A stretch of 64,000 bases of DNA from Prochlorococcus sp. AG-442-N17 (GCA_003212375.1 QCPY01000005.1:1-64000), one strand, 5' to 3'; shown: positions 20,066-30,347, numbered from the stretch's first letter. The notes: generated by a model not told the origin, from the letters alone. Program-made: numbers and translations.

Positions 20066-20791
20066 TTATTGATCTATTGATTCTTTTTCAATTTTATTTA
20101 CACTATTTTCTTGTATTTGATCTAAATTTGAAGGGTTAATTGATTTTTCAGATTTTTGATTTAAATATTTGCCGGTATTTTCTGAAAAAACAATATTCAT
20201 GTTATGTTCAACAGTTAGGTATCTGTGAGTCTGCTCAGCTTTACTTCTTTCAAGAATACTTTCATTCCCAACTTTTTTTCTTAATTTTATAACTGCGTCA
20301 AAAATAGCTTCCGGTCTAGGAGGGCAACCAGGAAGATATAAATCAACTGGGATCAATTTATCAACCCCTCTAACTGCTGTAGTTGAGTCTGCACTAAACA
20401 TTCCCCCTGTTATGGTGCAAGCCCCCATTGCAATAACATATTTTGGCTCGGGCATTTGCTCGTATAATCTAACCAAAGCAGGTGCCATCTTCATTGTTAC
20501 AGTCCCAGCAACGATAAGTAAATCAGCTTGTCTTGGAGAACTTCTAGGAACTAGACCAAATCTATCAAAATCAAATCTTGAACCTATAAGTGCTGCAAAT
20601 TCGATAAAACAGCAGGCTGTTCCATACAAGAGTGGCCATAAGCTGCTTAACCTAGCCCAGTTGTGAAGGTCATCTAGGCTAGTCATAATAATATTTTCGC
20701 TCAAGTCAGTAGTTACTTGAGGAGCACCAAGAGGATTACATGTTTCTGATCTAAGTTCTCTAACTGCTTTTGGTGAAAGGGAATTGTTCAA
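20066..20791 (-). CDS. ndhK: NAD(P)H-quinone oxidoreductase subunit K
   Basis: A 241-residue NuoB homologue carrying the N2 [4Fe-4S] cluster next to the quinone site. Cysteines lie in [20 protein letters not shown] and [10 protein letters not shown], as expected. The tail after residue 200 is long and polar, an extension common in picocyanobacteria. It sits between ndhC and ndhJ in the classical operon, four bases after ndhC. Its start is ATG at 20791. Confidence 0.97.
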   Translation of the reverse strand: MNNSLSPKAVRELRSETCNPLGAPQVTTDLSENIIMTSLDDLHNWARLSSLWPLLYGTACCFIEFAALIGSRFDFDRFGLVPRSSPRQADLLIVAGTVTMKMAPALVRLYEQMPEPKYVIAMGACTITGGMFSADSTTAVRGVDKLIPVDLYLPGCPPRPEAIFDAVIKLRKKVGNESILERSKAEQTHRYLTVEHNMNIVFSENTGKYLNQKSEKSINPSNLDQIQENSVNKIEKESIDQ

Positions 20792-20795
20792 TTTT

Positions 20796-21158
20796 TTAAC
20801 TCCATTCTAAAGCTCCTTTCCTCCAAGCATAAGCTAAAGCAATAACTAATATTGCAATAAATATTAATGCTTCAATAAATGCTAGTAAACCTAGTCTATT
20901 GAATGCAACAGCCCAAGGATAAAGGAATACTGTCTCTACATCAAATATAACGAATACTAGTGCAAACATGTAATATCTTATGTTGAATTGAATCCAAGCT
21001 CCCCCAATAGGCTCCATTCCAGATTCATACGTTAGTTTTCGTTCTCCCGTTCTTCCTTTTGGAGCAACTAGAAGGTTAGTCACTAAGGCTAAAACAGGAA
21101 CTGCAGAAGCAATTATTAAAAAACCTAAAAAATATTCGTAGCCTTGTAAGGAAAACAT
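20796..21158 (-). CDS. ndhC: NAD(P)H-quinone oxidoreductase subunit A/3
   Basis: A 120-residue membrane subunit with three hydrophobic helices (about residues 8-28, 65-85 and 90-112), homologous to NuoA. The conserved [20 protein letters not shown] loop links helices 1 and 2 near the quinone site. It heads ndhCKJ. The 73-base gap to the divergent rubredoxin gene must hold both promoters; this divergent arrangement is conserved in cyanobacteria and in part in plants. Confidence 0.97.
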   Translation of the reverse strand: MFSLQGYEYFLGFLIIASAVPVLALVTNLLVAPKGRTGERKLTYESGMEPIGGAWIQFNIRYYMFALVFVIFDVETVFLYPWAVAFNRLGLLAFIEALIFIAILVIALAYAWRKGALEWS

Positions 21159-21231
21159 TAAAAAAAAATTGAAGAAAAAGTCGCTTAATTAAGCAAAATC
21201 TTTTAGAGTCTCTAAAGTTAAATACTAAATC

Positions 21232-21660
21232 GTGAGTGAAAACATTCAACCACCTTCTAAGGATAATCAAATATTTGATAATTTAGCAAAGGATTTAAAC
21301 TCTGAGGAACTCCCAGAAAGAAAAAATAAAGACGTTACTATTAATTTAGAACAAAATAGATTCGAATGTAGAAGTTGTGGATACATTTATGATCCAAAAG
21401 AAGGAAATAAAAAGCTCAATATATTGCCAAATACTCCCTTTTCTGAAATTGATGGAAATACTTTTGCCTGTCCAGTTTGCAGAGCGGGTAAGAACCTATA
21501 CAAAGATATAGGACCAAGAGAAAAACCAAGTGGGTTTGAAGAAAATTTAACTTATGGATTTGGATTTAATAGTTTGCCTCCTGGCCAAAAAAATATTTTA
21601 ATTTTTGGTGGTTTGGCATTTGCCGCAGCATGTTTCCTCTCTTTGTACTCTTTGCACTAA
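21232..21660 (+). CDS. rub: Membrane-anchored rubredoxin (PSII assembly)
   Basis: A 142-residue protein starting at GTG. The iron site is formed by two CxxC pairs: CRSCGYIYDP (residues near 47-50) and CPVCRAGK. After a polar linker, one C-terminal transmembrane helix (about residues 122-140) anchors it to the thylakoid. RubA-type rubredoxins are needed for photosystem assembly in cyanobacteria and plants, and here, as elsewhere, the gene directly precedes ycf48 and psbEFLJ. The link to assembly is from family knowledge. Confidence 0.93.
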   Translation: MSENIQPPSKDNQIFDNLAKDLNSEELPERKNKDVTINLEQNRFECRSCGYIYDPKEGNKKLNILPNTPFSEIDGNTFACPVCRAGKNLYKDIGPREKPSGFEENLTYGFGFNSLPPGQKNILIFGGLAFAAACFLSLYSLH

Positions 21661-21669
21661 TATATATTC

Positions 21670-22683
21670 ATGAAAAATTTTTTAACAATCATTCCAAACA
21701 TTCTTTTTTCACTTGTACTTTGCTTTGTTTTAACTAGCTGTTCTTCAACAAGTGTAAAAATGAGCGAAAGCAGTCCATGGGAAACAATTCAACTAGAAGA
21801 CCAGGCTAATGCATTAGATATTGATTTTATAAATAATAATCATGGATTTTTAGTTGGTTCAAATAGATTAATTATGGAGTCTAATGATGGAGGGAAATCA
21901 TGGGAAAAAAGATCGTTAGACATTTCTGCAGAAGAGAATTTTCGTTTGCTTGATATAGATTTCAAAGGTTCTGAAGGTTGGTTAATAGGACAACCTTCTC
22001 TAGTTATGCATACTGTTGATGAAGGTAAGAACTGGACTCGATTATCTCTTGGTAAACTTCCAGGCCAACCTTATTTAGTTTCAACTATTGATGAGGGAAT
22101 TGCCGAATTAGCAACAACTTCAGCTGCTATTTACGGCACCTCAAATGGTGGTGAAACATGGGAAGCAAAAGTCTCAGATCCTTCTGAACAGGGAGGTATA
22201 AGAGATTTAAGAAGAACAGCTAAAGGGGATTATGTTAGTGTAAGTAGCTTAGGTAATTTCTTCTCGACTCTAGAAAGTAAAAGTGATACATGGATAGCTC
22301 ATCAACGAGCAAGTAGTAAGAGAGTCCAAAGCATAGGTTTTGATCCGGAAGGGAATTTATGGATGTTATCGAGAGGGGCTGAAATAAGATTTAATGAAGA
22401 TAATAATGATATTGATAGTTGGACTAAACCAATAGTTCCAATTCTAAATGGCTACAATTATTTAGATATGGGGTGGGATCCTGATGGGAATATTTGGGCA
22501 GGAGGAGGAAATGGCACTTTAATTGTAAGTAAAGATAAAGGTAAAACTTGGAATTCTGATCCTGTAGCTTCAAACCTACCTACTAATTTTATTAAGGTCA
22601 AATTCTTAGAAAAAGATGAATTAGGAGATAAAAAAGGATTTATCTTAGGAGAAAGAGGATATATCTTGAAGTGGAATAGCTGA
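21670..22683 (+). CDS. ycf48: Ycf48/HCF136-type photosystem II assembly factor
   Basis: A 337-residue lumenal assembly factor, predicted seven-bladed beta-propeller with repeats such as [26 protein letters not shown] and KDKGKTWNS. It binds newly made D1 and promotes formation of the D1-D2 module. A signal sequence ends in the lipobox LTSC, with the modifiable cysteine at residue 24, so it is probably a lipoprotein. It lies between rubredoxin and psbE, nine bases after rub, a conserved assembly cluster. Confidence 0.95.
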   Translation: MKNFLTIIPNILFSLVLCFVLTSCSSTSVKMSESSPWETIQLEDQANALDIDFINNNHGFLVGSNRLIMESNDGGKSWEKRSLDISAEENFRLLDIDFKGSEGWLIGQPSLVMHTVDEGKNWTRLSLGKLPGQPYLVSTIDEGIAELATTSAAIYGTSNGGETWEAKVSDPSEQGGIRDLRRTAKGDYVSVSSLGNFFSTLESKSDTWIAHQRASSKRVQSIGFDPEGNLWMLSRGAEIRFNEDNNDIDSWTKPIVPILNGYNYLDMGWDPDGNIWAGGGNGTLIVSKDKGKTWNSDPVASNLPTNFIKVKFLEKDELGDKKGFILGERGYILKWNS

Positions 22684-22800
22684 TTTTAAAAAAAATCATT
22701 AATTTTCTCTTAATTTAACAACTGTCTGTAACCAAGCTGTAAATTTCTCCACAAAATTAGGTTTTTTCCTTGTAAGATCATAGGGTAAATAATTGTGATT

Positions 22801-23049
22801 ATGGCCGCAGGTTCAACGGGTGAACGCCCTTTCTTTGAAATAATCACCAGTATTAGATACTGGATTATTCATGCAGTAACATTACCAGCTATTTTTATAG
22901 CGGGTTTCTTATTCGTTTATACAGGTTTAGCATATGATGCTTTTGGAACTCCTCGTCCGGATAGTTATTTCCAAGCGTCTGAATCAAAAGCACCTGTTGT
23001 AACCCAAAGATACGATGCTAAATCTCAATTAGATTTAAGAACAAAATAA
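22801..23049 (+). CDS. psbE: Cytochrome b559 alpha subunit
   Basis: An 82-residue PSII core subunit. The haem-ligand histidine is His24 (YWIIHAVT), followed by one transmembrane helix and a conserved lumenal tail with [12 protein letters not shown] at 22801 is the true start; an upstream in-frame GTG at 22795 would add two residues absent from the family. It leads the psbEFLJ operon. Confidence 0.98.
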   Translation: MAAGSTGERPFFEIITSIRYWIIHAVTLPAIFIAGFLFVYTGLAYDAFGTPRPDSYFQASESKAPVVTQRYDAKSQLDLRTK

Positions 23050-23051
23050 CT

Positions 23052-23198
23052 ATGTCAAATTCTCAAGCCCCAATGCAGGCTGTTGAAGTCCGCGTTTATC
23101 CGATTTTTACTGTACGTTGGCTTGCAGTTCATGCTCTTGCAATTCCTTCAGTATTTTTCTTAGGTGCCATAGCAGCTATGCAATTTATTAGACGTTAA
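23052..23198 (+). CDS. psbF: Cytochrome b559 beta subunit
   Basis: A 48-residue PSII subunit encoded two bases after psbE. Haem ligand His27 sits in [11 protein letters not shown] at the start of the single membrane helix, and it ends MQFIRR as in other cyanobacteria. Together with PsbE it forms the haem pocket of cytochrome b559, which may protect PSII from photo-oxidation. Confidence 0.97.
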
Positions 23199-23208
23199 AA
23201 TTAAAACC

Positions 23209-23328
23209 ATGCAAGTAAACGAAAATCCAAATAAAGTTCCAGTTGAACTCAATCGTACAAGCCTTTATCTAGGCTTATTATCAGTTTTTGTTTTGGGAAT
23301 TTTATTTTCCAGCTACTTTTTCAATTAA
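23209..23328 (+). CDS. psbL: Photosystem II protein L
   Basis: A 39-residue single-helix PSII subunit, [20 protein letters not shown] then the helix ending SSYFFN. PsbL lies at the dimer interface and helps the plastoquinone/QA side. It is third in psbEFLJ, ten bases after psbF. Confidence 0.97.
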
Positions 23329-23336
23329 ATTAAATT

Positions 23337-23531
23337 ATGAGTAAATTAAAAGGCCCTGATGGGCGAATTCCCGATAGGTTACCTGATGGTAGACCTGCAG
23401 TAGCATGGGAAAGAAGATGGACCGAAGGGACACTTCCATTATGGCTAGTTGCTACAGCTGGTGGAATTGCAGTTATTTTTGTACTGGGGATATTTTTCTA
23501 TGGCTCGTACCAAGGAGTTGGTGCAGGTTAA
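23337..23531 (+). CDS. psbJ: Photosystem II protein J
   Basis: A 64-residue PSII protein with a polar, arginine-rich N-terminus and one membrane helix ([17 protein letters not shown] region) ending in GSYQGVGAG. PsbJ affects electron flow from QA and assembly of the complex. It is the last gene of psbEFLJ, eight bases after psbL, and ends 33 bases before the convergent mtnP stop; no clear hairpin terminator was seen there. Confidence 0.97.
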   Translation: MSKLKGPDGRIPDRLPDGRPAVAWERRWTEGTLPLWLVATAGGIAVIFVLGIFFYGSYQGVGAG

Positions 23532-23564
23532 ACCAGCCGACCTTTCTTTATCATTTCATATGAT

Positions 23565-24464
23565 TTAGTTCCAATAAGAATCAGTAAATATTGATAGCTT
23601 TTCTTTTGTCAAGCTAGGTATAGCTTCTTTTTGAGTTATTAAACCATCTTTTAAAGAATTATGTGATTTGCTTTTTGGTCTTTCTAAATCTATAGTTTTC
23701 GCTAATTCAAAAACGATTTTATTAGCAACTTCTGTATTGGCTCTAAGATTTTTTAGAACCATGTCAACAGATACTTCTTGATGAGTTTGATGCCAGCAAT
23801 CATAATCAGTAACCATAGATAATGAAGAGTATGCTATTTCAGCCTCTTTAGCTAATCTAGCCTCTGTATGATTTGTCATTCCTATTATTGAACATCCCCA
23901 ACTCCTATAAAGATTAGATTCGGCTCTTGTTGAGAAAGCTGGACCTTCCATAGCTAGATATATACCTCCTCTATGTAATTGCCTTCCTTTTGGGATATTT
24001 TTTTCTCCGATATTGCTTAAAATTCCTGATAAATTCCTGCAGAAAGGATCCCCCATAGTTACGTGAGCTACTGCTCCTTCATTAAAAAATGTTGCTGGTC
24101 TATTATTAGTTCTATCAATAAATTGATCAGGTACAACTATATCAAGGGGCCTTATTTGTTCTTGAAGAGAGCCAACTGCTGAGGGGGCTACTATCCATCT
24201 CACCCCAATTGATCGGAGAGCCCAAATGTTTGCTTTATAAGGAATTTCTGTTGGATTTAAGCTGTGAGATCTTCCATGCCTTGCTAAGAAAGCAATCTCC
24301 AAATTACCAATTTTAAAGAGCCTAATTGAATCAGAAGGTTTACCATAGGGTGTATTGATTTCAAGTTCTTCAAAATATTCTATTTTATCTACGGAATAGA
24401 ATCCACTCCCACCAATTATTCCTAATCTTGAATTTTTAATTGGTAATAAATGCGCTTTATTCAT
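23565..24464 (-). CDS. mtnP: S-methyl-5'-thioadenosine phosphorylase
   Basis: A 299-residue purine nucleoside phosphorylase-family enzyme that splits 5'-methylthioadenosine into adenine and methylthioribose-1-phosphate, feeding methionine salvage. It has LGIIGGSGFYSVD at the N-terminus, FLARHGRSHSLNPTEIPYKAN, and EGPAFSTRAES with GCSIIGMTNHTEARLAKEAEI. Length and motifs are standard. Its ATG is only 4-13 bases from the start codon of the divergent SelD fusion, so no normal intergenic promoter can exist. Confidence 0.93.
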   Translation of the reverse strand: MNKAHLLPIKNSRLGIIGGSGFYSVDKIEYFEELEINTPYGKPSDSIRLFKIGNLEIAFLARHGRSHSLNPTEIPYKANIWALRSIGVRWIVAPSAVGSLQEQIRPLDIVVPDQFIDRTNNRPATFFNEGAVAHVTMGDPFCRNLSGILSNIGEKNIPKGRQLHRGGIYLAMEGPAFSTRAESNLYRSWGCSIIGMTNHTEARLAKEAEIAYSSLSMVTDYDCWHQTHQEVSVDMVLKNLRANTEVANKIVFELAKTIDLERPKSKSHNSLKDGLITQKEAIPSLTKEKLSIFTDSYWN

Positions 24465-24468
24465 TGTG

Positions 24469-26643
24469 ATGCAAATGGCTATTAATCATCTAGTACTAAT
24501 TGGAGGAGGACATACAAACGTTCTTTTGATGAGAAAATGGTTGATGGCTCCCAAATTAATGCCAGATATTCCTATCACAATTATATCTAGAGATACTCAT
24601 TTAATTTATTCGGCAATGTTCCCTTCTGTTATTTCTCAATCAATTTCTTTAGATGAAAGCTTAATAGATATAAGATCTTTAGCTAAAAAAGCAAGAGTAT
24701 CCTTTATAAAAGATGAAGTAATAAATATTGACTTTAATTCAAAAAAAATCTTTTTACGAAATAGACCATCAATTCTTTTTTCAAAATTAGTTCTTAACTA
24801 TGGGAGTCAAACTAAAATACCAGAAGAATTTAAAGATTTAGTAAATAAGCAAATTGCTTTTCCAATTAAACCATTTTTCAAATCTTATGAGTCAATTAAA
24901 AAAGAAGATAAATATGATTCTGAAACTGAATTATCTTTTGTTATTGCTGGGAGTGGACTTGCCGCAATTGAAGTTGCTTTTGCCCTAAGAAAAAGATGGA
25001 AAAAAAGATCTTTAAAGATTCTTTGCAAATCAAAAAAGTTAGATAATAAAATCTTAAAAACTTTTTACAGATCGAATATAGAAGTAGTTGAAAATCTTCC
25101 TTATGATTATGGAAAAATTTTATTATGTACTGGAAATTCCTCACCACTATGGGTACAAAAAAATAATGCAGAATTGGATTCAAAAGGAAGATTTTTTACA
25201 AATCAGAAATTAAGGTTGAAAAATTTTTTAGGAATTTTTGCAACTGGTGATTGTGCAGTCATTGAAAACTCTATACGACCTTCTTCTGGAATATTTGCAG
25301 TAAAAGTTTTAAATATATTGGCTAATAATATTCAAAAGGATATAAAAGGTGAATCACTAAAAAGATGGTCTCCTCAAAAATTTGGATTACAAATAGTAAA
25401 TTCTTATCCTAGAAACATTCCAAAAGCTTTTGCTTTTTATGGCCATATTGTAATTGGACCTTATTTCCTTATTTGGTACCTTAAAAATAAAATTGATCAA
25501 GCTTTTATTAAAAAATTTCGTCTCTTAGATTTGAATATGAATCAAAAAGTCAAAGAAAAAGAGATGGAAGATTGTAGAGGATGCGCGGCTAAAATCCCCC
25601 AAAGCATTTTAAATAAATCCTTAAAAAGTGCTCAACTAGAAAGTTTTGTCACTTCTCCTGAGGATTCTGTTGAAATTTATAATAATAATCAAGATATTAT
25701 TCTTCAAAGTGTTGATGGATTTCCTGCGTTGATAAGTGATCCCTGGTTAAATGCAAAAATTACTGTTTTGCATGCTTGCTCAGATTTATGGGCTTCCGGC
25801 GCAAAACTTTCATCTGTGCAAGCCTTAATATCACTTCCAAAAGTAAGAAAAGATTTTCAAAGCTACCTCTTTTCGCATTGTTTGAAAGGGATAAAAACAA
25901 CAGTTGAAGAACAAGGTGGTGAATTAATTGGAGGGCATACTTTTGAGTCAAGAAGCTTTGTTGAGAAACCTTATTCCTTAGGAATCGAAATTTCTTTAAC
26001 TGTTCAGGGAGTTTTGAAAAATGGAGCTAAGCCATGGTTGAAATCTGGTATGCAAAAAGGAGATATTATCCTAATGTCAAGACCTTTAGGTGTGGGAATT
26101 TTTTTTGCAGCTCAATTGCAAAATATAAACTTGAAAGATAGTTCGGATGAGATAATGAAAAATTTAGTTAAAAGTCAGCAACCTTTGATTGAAAAAATTT
26201 ATTTGCTACAAGATAAGTTTGGAGAAAGATTTATAAATGCAGCTACTGATATAACGGGGTTTGGATTTATAGGACACCTTAAAGAGATGATTGATTCGTC
26301 TAATTTATCAAGGAAAAAAAATAACCTGGAACCTATTAGGGTCATATTAGATTTAATGGCATTTAAAGCTTATCCAGGAGTATTTGATTTAATACAAAAA
26401 GGCATCAAAAGCTCTTTGTACGAATCAAATAAAGAAATATTTGATAAAATTCTTTCAAAAAAACCAAATGATAGAGTTATTTCATTTTCAAAAAAAAATT
26501 ATTTAAATAGTGAAAGCTTTAAAGAAAAAATTTCATTATTATTAGATCCACAAACTTGTGGTCCGCTATTAATAAGTTGTGATCCAAAGTATGAAAGTTG
26601 TTTAAATGATGAATGGTATAAGGTTGGAGAAGTAATAAATTGA
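24469..26643 (+). CDS. selD: Fused FAD/NAD(P) oxidoreductase and selenide, water dikinase
   Basis: A roughly 724-residue two-domain protein. Residues 1-360 resemble an NDH-2-like pyridine nucleotide oxidoreductase: LVLIGGGHTNVLLM, GSGLAAIEVAFAL and a FAD motif GIFATGDCAV. Residues from about 365 form a SelD domain with an ATP/selenide site C-x-x-K (DCRGCAAKI), VDGFPALISDP, and DITGFGFIGHL. SelD makes selenophosphate for selenouridine tRNA or selenocysteine. Such fusions are typical of marine picocyanobacteria; the redox partner of the first domain is unknown. ATG 24469 or 24478 starts the protein; both lie within 15 bases of the divergent mtnP start. Confidence 0.88.
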   Translation: MQMAINHLVLIGGGHTNVLLMRKWLMAPKLMPDIPITIISRDTHLIYSAMFPSVISQSISLDESLIDIRSLAKKARVSFIKDEVINIDFNSKKIFLRNRPSILFSKLVLNYGSQTKIPEEFKDLVNKQIAFPIKPFFKSYESIKKEDKYDSETELSFVIAGSGLAAIEVAFALRKRWKKRSLKILCKSKKLDNKILKTFYRSNIEVVENLPYDYGKILLCTGNSSPLWVQKNNAELDSKGRFFTNQKLRLKNFLGIFATGDCAVIENSIRPSSGIFAVKVLNILANNIQKDIKGESLKRWSPQKFGLQIVNSYPRNIPKAFAFYGHIVIGPYFLIWYLKNKIDQAFIKKFRLLDLNMNQKVKEKEMEDCRGCAAKIPQSILNKSLKSAQLESFVTSPEDSVEIYNNNQDIILQSVDGFPALISDPWLNAKITVLHACSDLWASGAKLSSVQALISLPKVRKDFQSYLFSHCLKGIKTTVEEQGGELIGGHTFESRSFVEKPYSLGIEISLTVQGVLKNGAKPWLKSGMQKGDIILMSRPLGVGIFFAAQLQNINLKDSSDEIMKNLVKSQQPLIEKIYLLQDKFGERFINAATDITGFGFIGHLKEMIDSSNLSRKKNNLEPIRVILDLMAFKAYPGVFDLIQKGIKSSLYESNKEIFDKILSKKPNDRVISFSKKNYLNSESFKEKISLLLDPQTCGPLLISCDPKYESCLNDEWYKVGEVIN

Positions 26644-26646
26644 TAG

Positions 26647-27894
26647 TTATTTCCTTTTGATCTTATCGATCTCTATATATCTCAATCTTTTAATTTCATC
26701 TCCCATTTCTTTCCCTGGTCGCCATCCTTCTTTTTTTAAAAATTCTCCACTCTTCTTTGACTTAATAAATTTATAAATAAAAAGCCATTTAAAAAATGAT
26801 TTCCAAAATAAACCCCCATTGCAGATTAATAATTTAACTGTTTCTTTATCTAAATTATTTGTTTCAATAAATTCAGTCCAATTTGAGGGGGTTAAGTTTA
26901 GAAATTTTTCTTTTTCATTTTCTAATTGATTTGTTATGTTTAAATAATCTGTGAGAATTTTCTTTTCTTTGCTATTAATCAAATATCTTTGAAAATTTAC
27001 TTCTAAATTTTCTGAATTTTTTAATAGGTAAAGAATATAATTACCTTTTAATTTTTTAATCCAATTTAAACCTCTTAAAAAATGATTATTAACAATTATA
27101 TTTTTATTTATAATAGAAATAACTTCCCAATCATTTAATAAGGCAACTGTTTTTGAAAGATTATCATATTTGTATATTTCTGATAATTCCATCCTAATTC
27201 TTATACTTATTCCAGGAGGAAATTTTGATTTTTTATCATCTTTCATAATTGACCATGGCCATTTTTGTACAATTTTTTGAGATTGTTGGAGTGATTTATT
27301 TGAAATCTTGAAACCTAATCTTGATGCATATCTCGCGCATCTTATTAATCTACTAGGGTCATCTTGAATACTATTATCATGTAGTAAATGTAATTCTTTT
27401 TCTTGTATGTGTTTTATGCCATCAAATAAGTCGTAAATTTCTTTTTTTGAGAATTCAAAAGCTATTGCATTTATACTAAAATCTCTTCTTTTTAAATCCT
27501 CTTCAATTTTTGCATGCTTTATGATTGGATTTAATCCTGGAGCTTCATAACTCTCTTTTCTTGCAGAAGCAATATCAATTTTTAAACTGTTAATGTTTAG
27601 TTCTACAGTATCATATATTTCAAATTCTTTTATAAGACAAATTTGGACATTTGAGATATTTTTTTTTATAAACTTTGCTAAATCTACTGAAGATCCTTCT
27701 GTAATAAGATCTATATCAAGTGGGTTGAAAAATGTCTTTTTATGTATTTTAGTAATTAATAAATCTCTGATATAACCACCTACAATTGCAACTTTAACGT
27801 TACTATTTAATTTAATAAATTCGGAAATTATATTAAATAAATTAAATGGAATTTTTAATAACTCTGAATTTATATAAGCAGAAATATCATTCAT
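26647..27894 (-). CDS. tRNA nucleotidyltransferase/poly(A) polymerase family (CCA- or A-adding)
   Basis: A 415-residue class II nucleotidyltransferase. The active-site GGYIRDLLI and acidic DIDLITEG occur near residues 40-75, and RRDFSINAIAFEF is the family's RRDxxxNA motif; ARYASRLGFKIS follows. It should repair or complete tRNA 3' ends, fitting the tRNAs here that do not encode CCA. Whether it adds C, A or all three cannot be decided. Its stop is three bases from the convergent selD end. The UvrD-type helicase gene lies upstream and in the same direction. Confidence 0.85.
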   Translation of the reverse strand: MNDISAYINSELLKIPFNLFNIISEFIKLNSNVKVAIVGGYIRDLLITKIHKKTFFNPLDIDLITEGSSVDLAKFIKKNISNVQICLIKEFEIYDTVELNINSLKIDIASARKESYEAPGLNPIIKHAKIEEDLKRRDFSINAIAFEFSKKEIYDLFDGIKHIQEKELHLLHDNSIQDDPSRLIRCARYASRLGFKISNKSLQQSQKIVQKWPWSIMKDDKKSKFPPGISIRIRMELSEIYKYDNLSKTVALLNDWEVISIINKNIIVNNHFLRGLNWIKKLKGNYILYLLKNSENLEVNFQRYLINSKEKKILTDYLNITNQLENEKEKFLNLTPSNWTEFIETNNLDKETVKLLICNGGLFWKSFFKWLFIYKFIKSKKSGEFLKKEGWRPGKEMGDEIKRLRYIEIDKIKRK

Positions 27895-27901
27895 GCAAAT
27901 T

Positions 27902-30310
27902 TCAATTTATTGCTCTTATTGGAGCTAATCTTGGGTCTAGAATTTTGCTCCCTTTATCACCAAACTTTACTGCTAATGATATTTTTTCGCCACTGCCAAA
28001 TATATGTATAATTTCCCCCTTTCCAAATTTGGAGTGAATTACTTTATCTCCAATCAACCAACTTTTACCTTTACTAGGTCCTGAATACAGTTTTCTTACT
28101 GCATTAATAGGTTTATTTATAAATTCATTTGAATCATTGCGATCTACTCTTGTTAAACGGTTAAGATGATTATCCCTTCTAATAGACGCACCACCAGATT
28201 GAGGTAATTCGCCATCAATTAATTCCTCTGGGATTTCTGAGAGAAATACTGAAGGAATTGTTGCCTCTCGAAGACCTCCCCACAGTCTCCTTTCCCTCGC
28301 ATGCGATAAGAAAACTCTTCCTTTAGCTCTTGTTATGCCTACGTAGCATAATCTCCTTTCTTCTTCTAGAAGAAAAGGAGTATCAATTGACCTATAACTT
28401 GGGAACAAACCTTGTTCTAGACCAGTTATAAATACATTTTGAAATTCTAATCCTTTACTGTTATGAAGAGTCATTAAAGTGACGGAGTTAGGATGATTTT
28501 TTTTTGTATCATTATCTGTTGTTAAAGCTGCTGTTGACAAGAATCCCTCTGCATCTGGGTTTTCGGTCTCTTCTTCAAATTGAGTAGCAGCATTTATTAA
28601 TTCCTGGAGATTATTTCTTCTGTCTTCAGCTTCCTCTGAATCACTTGTTAATAAATCTCTTAAGTAACCACTTTTTTCTAAAATTAATTGAAGAATTTGA
28701 GCTGGTCCTGAGTTTTTTACATAGCAAAGGAGGTCATTCATAAGCTCTGTAAATTTATTAATACCCTTTGAAGATCTACCTATAGTCTCATCTAAGGTTT
28801 GTTTGTCATTTATGACCTCCCATAAAGGAATATTTAACTTATTTGATAAATCATTAAGCTTTTGAATAGTTGTTTTTCCTATTCCCCGTCTAGGTACATT
28901 TATGATCCTTAAAAGGCTTACATTGTCTGAAGAATTTACTAATACTTTTAAATATGCAATTGCATCTTTAACTTCTCGTCTGTCATAAAAACGTAATCCG
29001 CCAAAGATTGTATATGGAATTCGCCATCTTACTAAAGATTCCTCTAGCACTCTAGATTGAGCCCTAGTCCTATAGAGGATTGCAAAATTTTTCCAGATTG
29101 GTTGGTTACTGTAATTGTTTAGAGATCTTAATTTTGTTGTTATTGCCTCAGCTTCAGATATTTCATCATCACAGCTCATTAACTTTAAAAGTTCTCCCTC
29201 ATCCTTTGTAGGCCTTAGAACTTTATCAATTCTTTCAGTATTATTTTCGATTAAAGAGTTTGCTGCTTTAAGAATATTTGATGAGGATCTATAGTTATCT
29301 TCTAATTTAACCAAAGATGCTTTTTGATCACTATTAGATGAATTTTTAAAGTCTTCTTGAAAACCAATTAATATTCTAAAATCAGCTGCCCTAAAACTAT
29401 AAATACTTTGATCAGCATCTCCAACAACAAAAATTGATCTATCATTCCATTCACAAAATTTGTTTGGTTCCTTATTCCCAGCTGCAATTAATTTGATCAG
29501 TTCATATTGGGTTCTATTTGTATCTTGATATTCATCAACTAGAATATGCCGAAATCTTTTGTGCCAGTAATCCCTAACTAAATCATTTTGTCTTAATAAA
29601 TAAACAGGTAGTAGTAAAAGATCATCAAAATCCAAAGCATTATTTTTTGAGAGAGATATTCTGTATCTTCTATAAGCATCCGCGATTATCTTATCAAAAT
29701 GATTATCAGCTTTCTCCTCAAGGTCATTAGCTGTATAGCATTGATTTTTTGCGTTACTTATAGCCCTTTTGATTTTTTTAGGATCAAATCTTTTTGGATC
29801 AAGACTCATGTCTTGACTAACAATTTCTTTTACAAGAGTCTGAGAATCTGTTTCGTCATAAATAGAAAATTGTCTTGTCCATGTTAGGCCTTCAGGATCT
29901 TGATATTTTTCAATATCGTATCTTAAAAGTCTTGAAAATAATGAATGAAAAGTTCCAATCCATAGATCTCTAAGTCTTTCTTGATCAATATTTGTTCTTA
30001 ATTGATTCTGATCAAATTCTTTTAAGGTTGACCAAGGTTGTCCAAATTGATTTAAAGCTATTTCTTGTGCAAGAAGTACTTGAAGTCGAGCTTTCATTTC
30101 TTTGGCAGCTTTATTTGTAAAAGTTACTGCAAGTATGTTGAAGGGATCTACTGAGTTATTTTCAATTAGATTAGCAATTCTATGGGTGAGAGCCTTTGTT
30201 TTCCCACTACCTGCACCTGCTACAACTAGCAGTGGCCCATTAATATGATTTACTGCTTTGAGTTGTTCATTATTTAAGTTTTTAAAAAGGTAGTTGTTAG
30301 TTTGATGCAC
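27902..30310 (-). CDS. uvrD: UvrD/PcrA-type superfamily 1 DNA helicase
   Basis: An 802-residue SF1A helicase with Q-motif LNNEQLKAVNH, Walker A AGAGSGKTKALTHR, DEYQDTN, a GDADQSIYSFR motif III, and LHNSKGLEFQNVFITGLEQGLFP. It unwinds DNA in nucleotide excision or mismatch repair and can remove proteins from DNA. The C-terminal KSWLIGDKVIHSKFGKGEI segment is the UvrD/PcrA tail. The start codon is GTG at 30310. Confidence 0.93.
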   Translation of the reverse strand: MHQTNNYLFKNLNNEQLKAVNHINGPLLVVAGAGSGKTKALTHRIANLIENNSVDPFNILAVTFTNKAAKEMKARLQVLLAQEIALNQFGQPWSTLKEFDQNQLRTNIDQERLRDLWIGTFHSLFSRLLRYDIEKYQDPEGLTWTRQFSIYDETDSQTLVKEIVSQDMSLDPKRFDPKKIKRAISNAKNQCYTANDLEEKADNHFDKIIADAYRRYRISLSKNNALDFDDLLLLPVYLLRQNDLVRDYWHKRFRHILVDEYQDTNRTQYELIKLIAAGNKEPNKFCEWNDRSIFVVGDADQSIYSFRAADFRILIGFQEDFKNSSNSDQKASLVKLEDNYRSSSNILKAANSLIENNTERIDKVLRPTKDEGELLKLMSCDDEISEAEAITTKLRSLNNYSNQPIWKNFAILYRTRAQSRVLEESLVRWRIPYTIFGGLRFYDRREVKDAIAYLKVLVNSSDNVSLLRIINVPRRGIGKTTIQKLNDLSNKLNIPLWEVINDKQTLDETIGRSSKGINKFTELMNDLLCYVKNSGPAQILQLILEKSGYLRDLLTSDSEEAEDRRNNLQELINAATQFEEETENPDAEGFLSTAALTTDNDTKKNHPNSVTLMTLHNSKGLEFQNVFITGLEQGLFPSYRSIDTPFLLEEERRLCYVGITRAKGRVFLSHARERRLWGGLREATIPSVFLSEIPEELIDGELPQSGGASIRRDNHLNRLTRVDRNDSNEFINKPINAVRKLYSGPSKGKSWLIGDKVIHSKFGKGEIIHIFGSGEKISLAVKFGDKGSKILDPRLAPIRAIN

Positions 30311-30347
30311 TTTTTGTAGCTTATAGAATCAAAATTTTGACCTTTAT

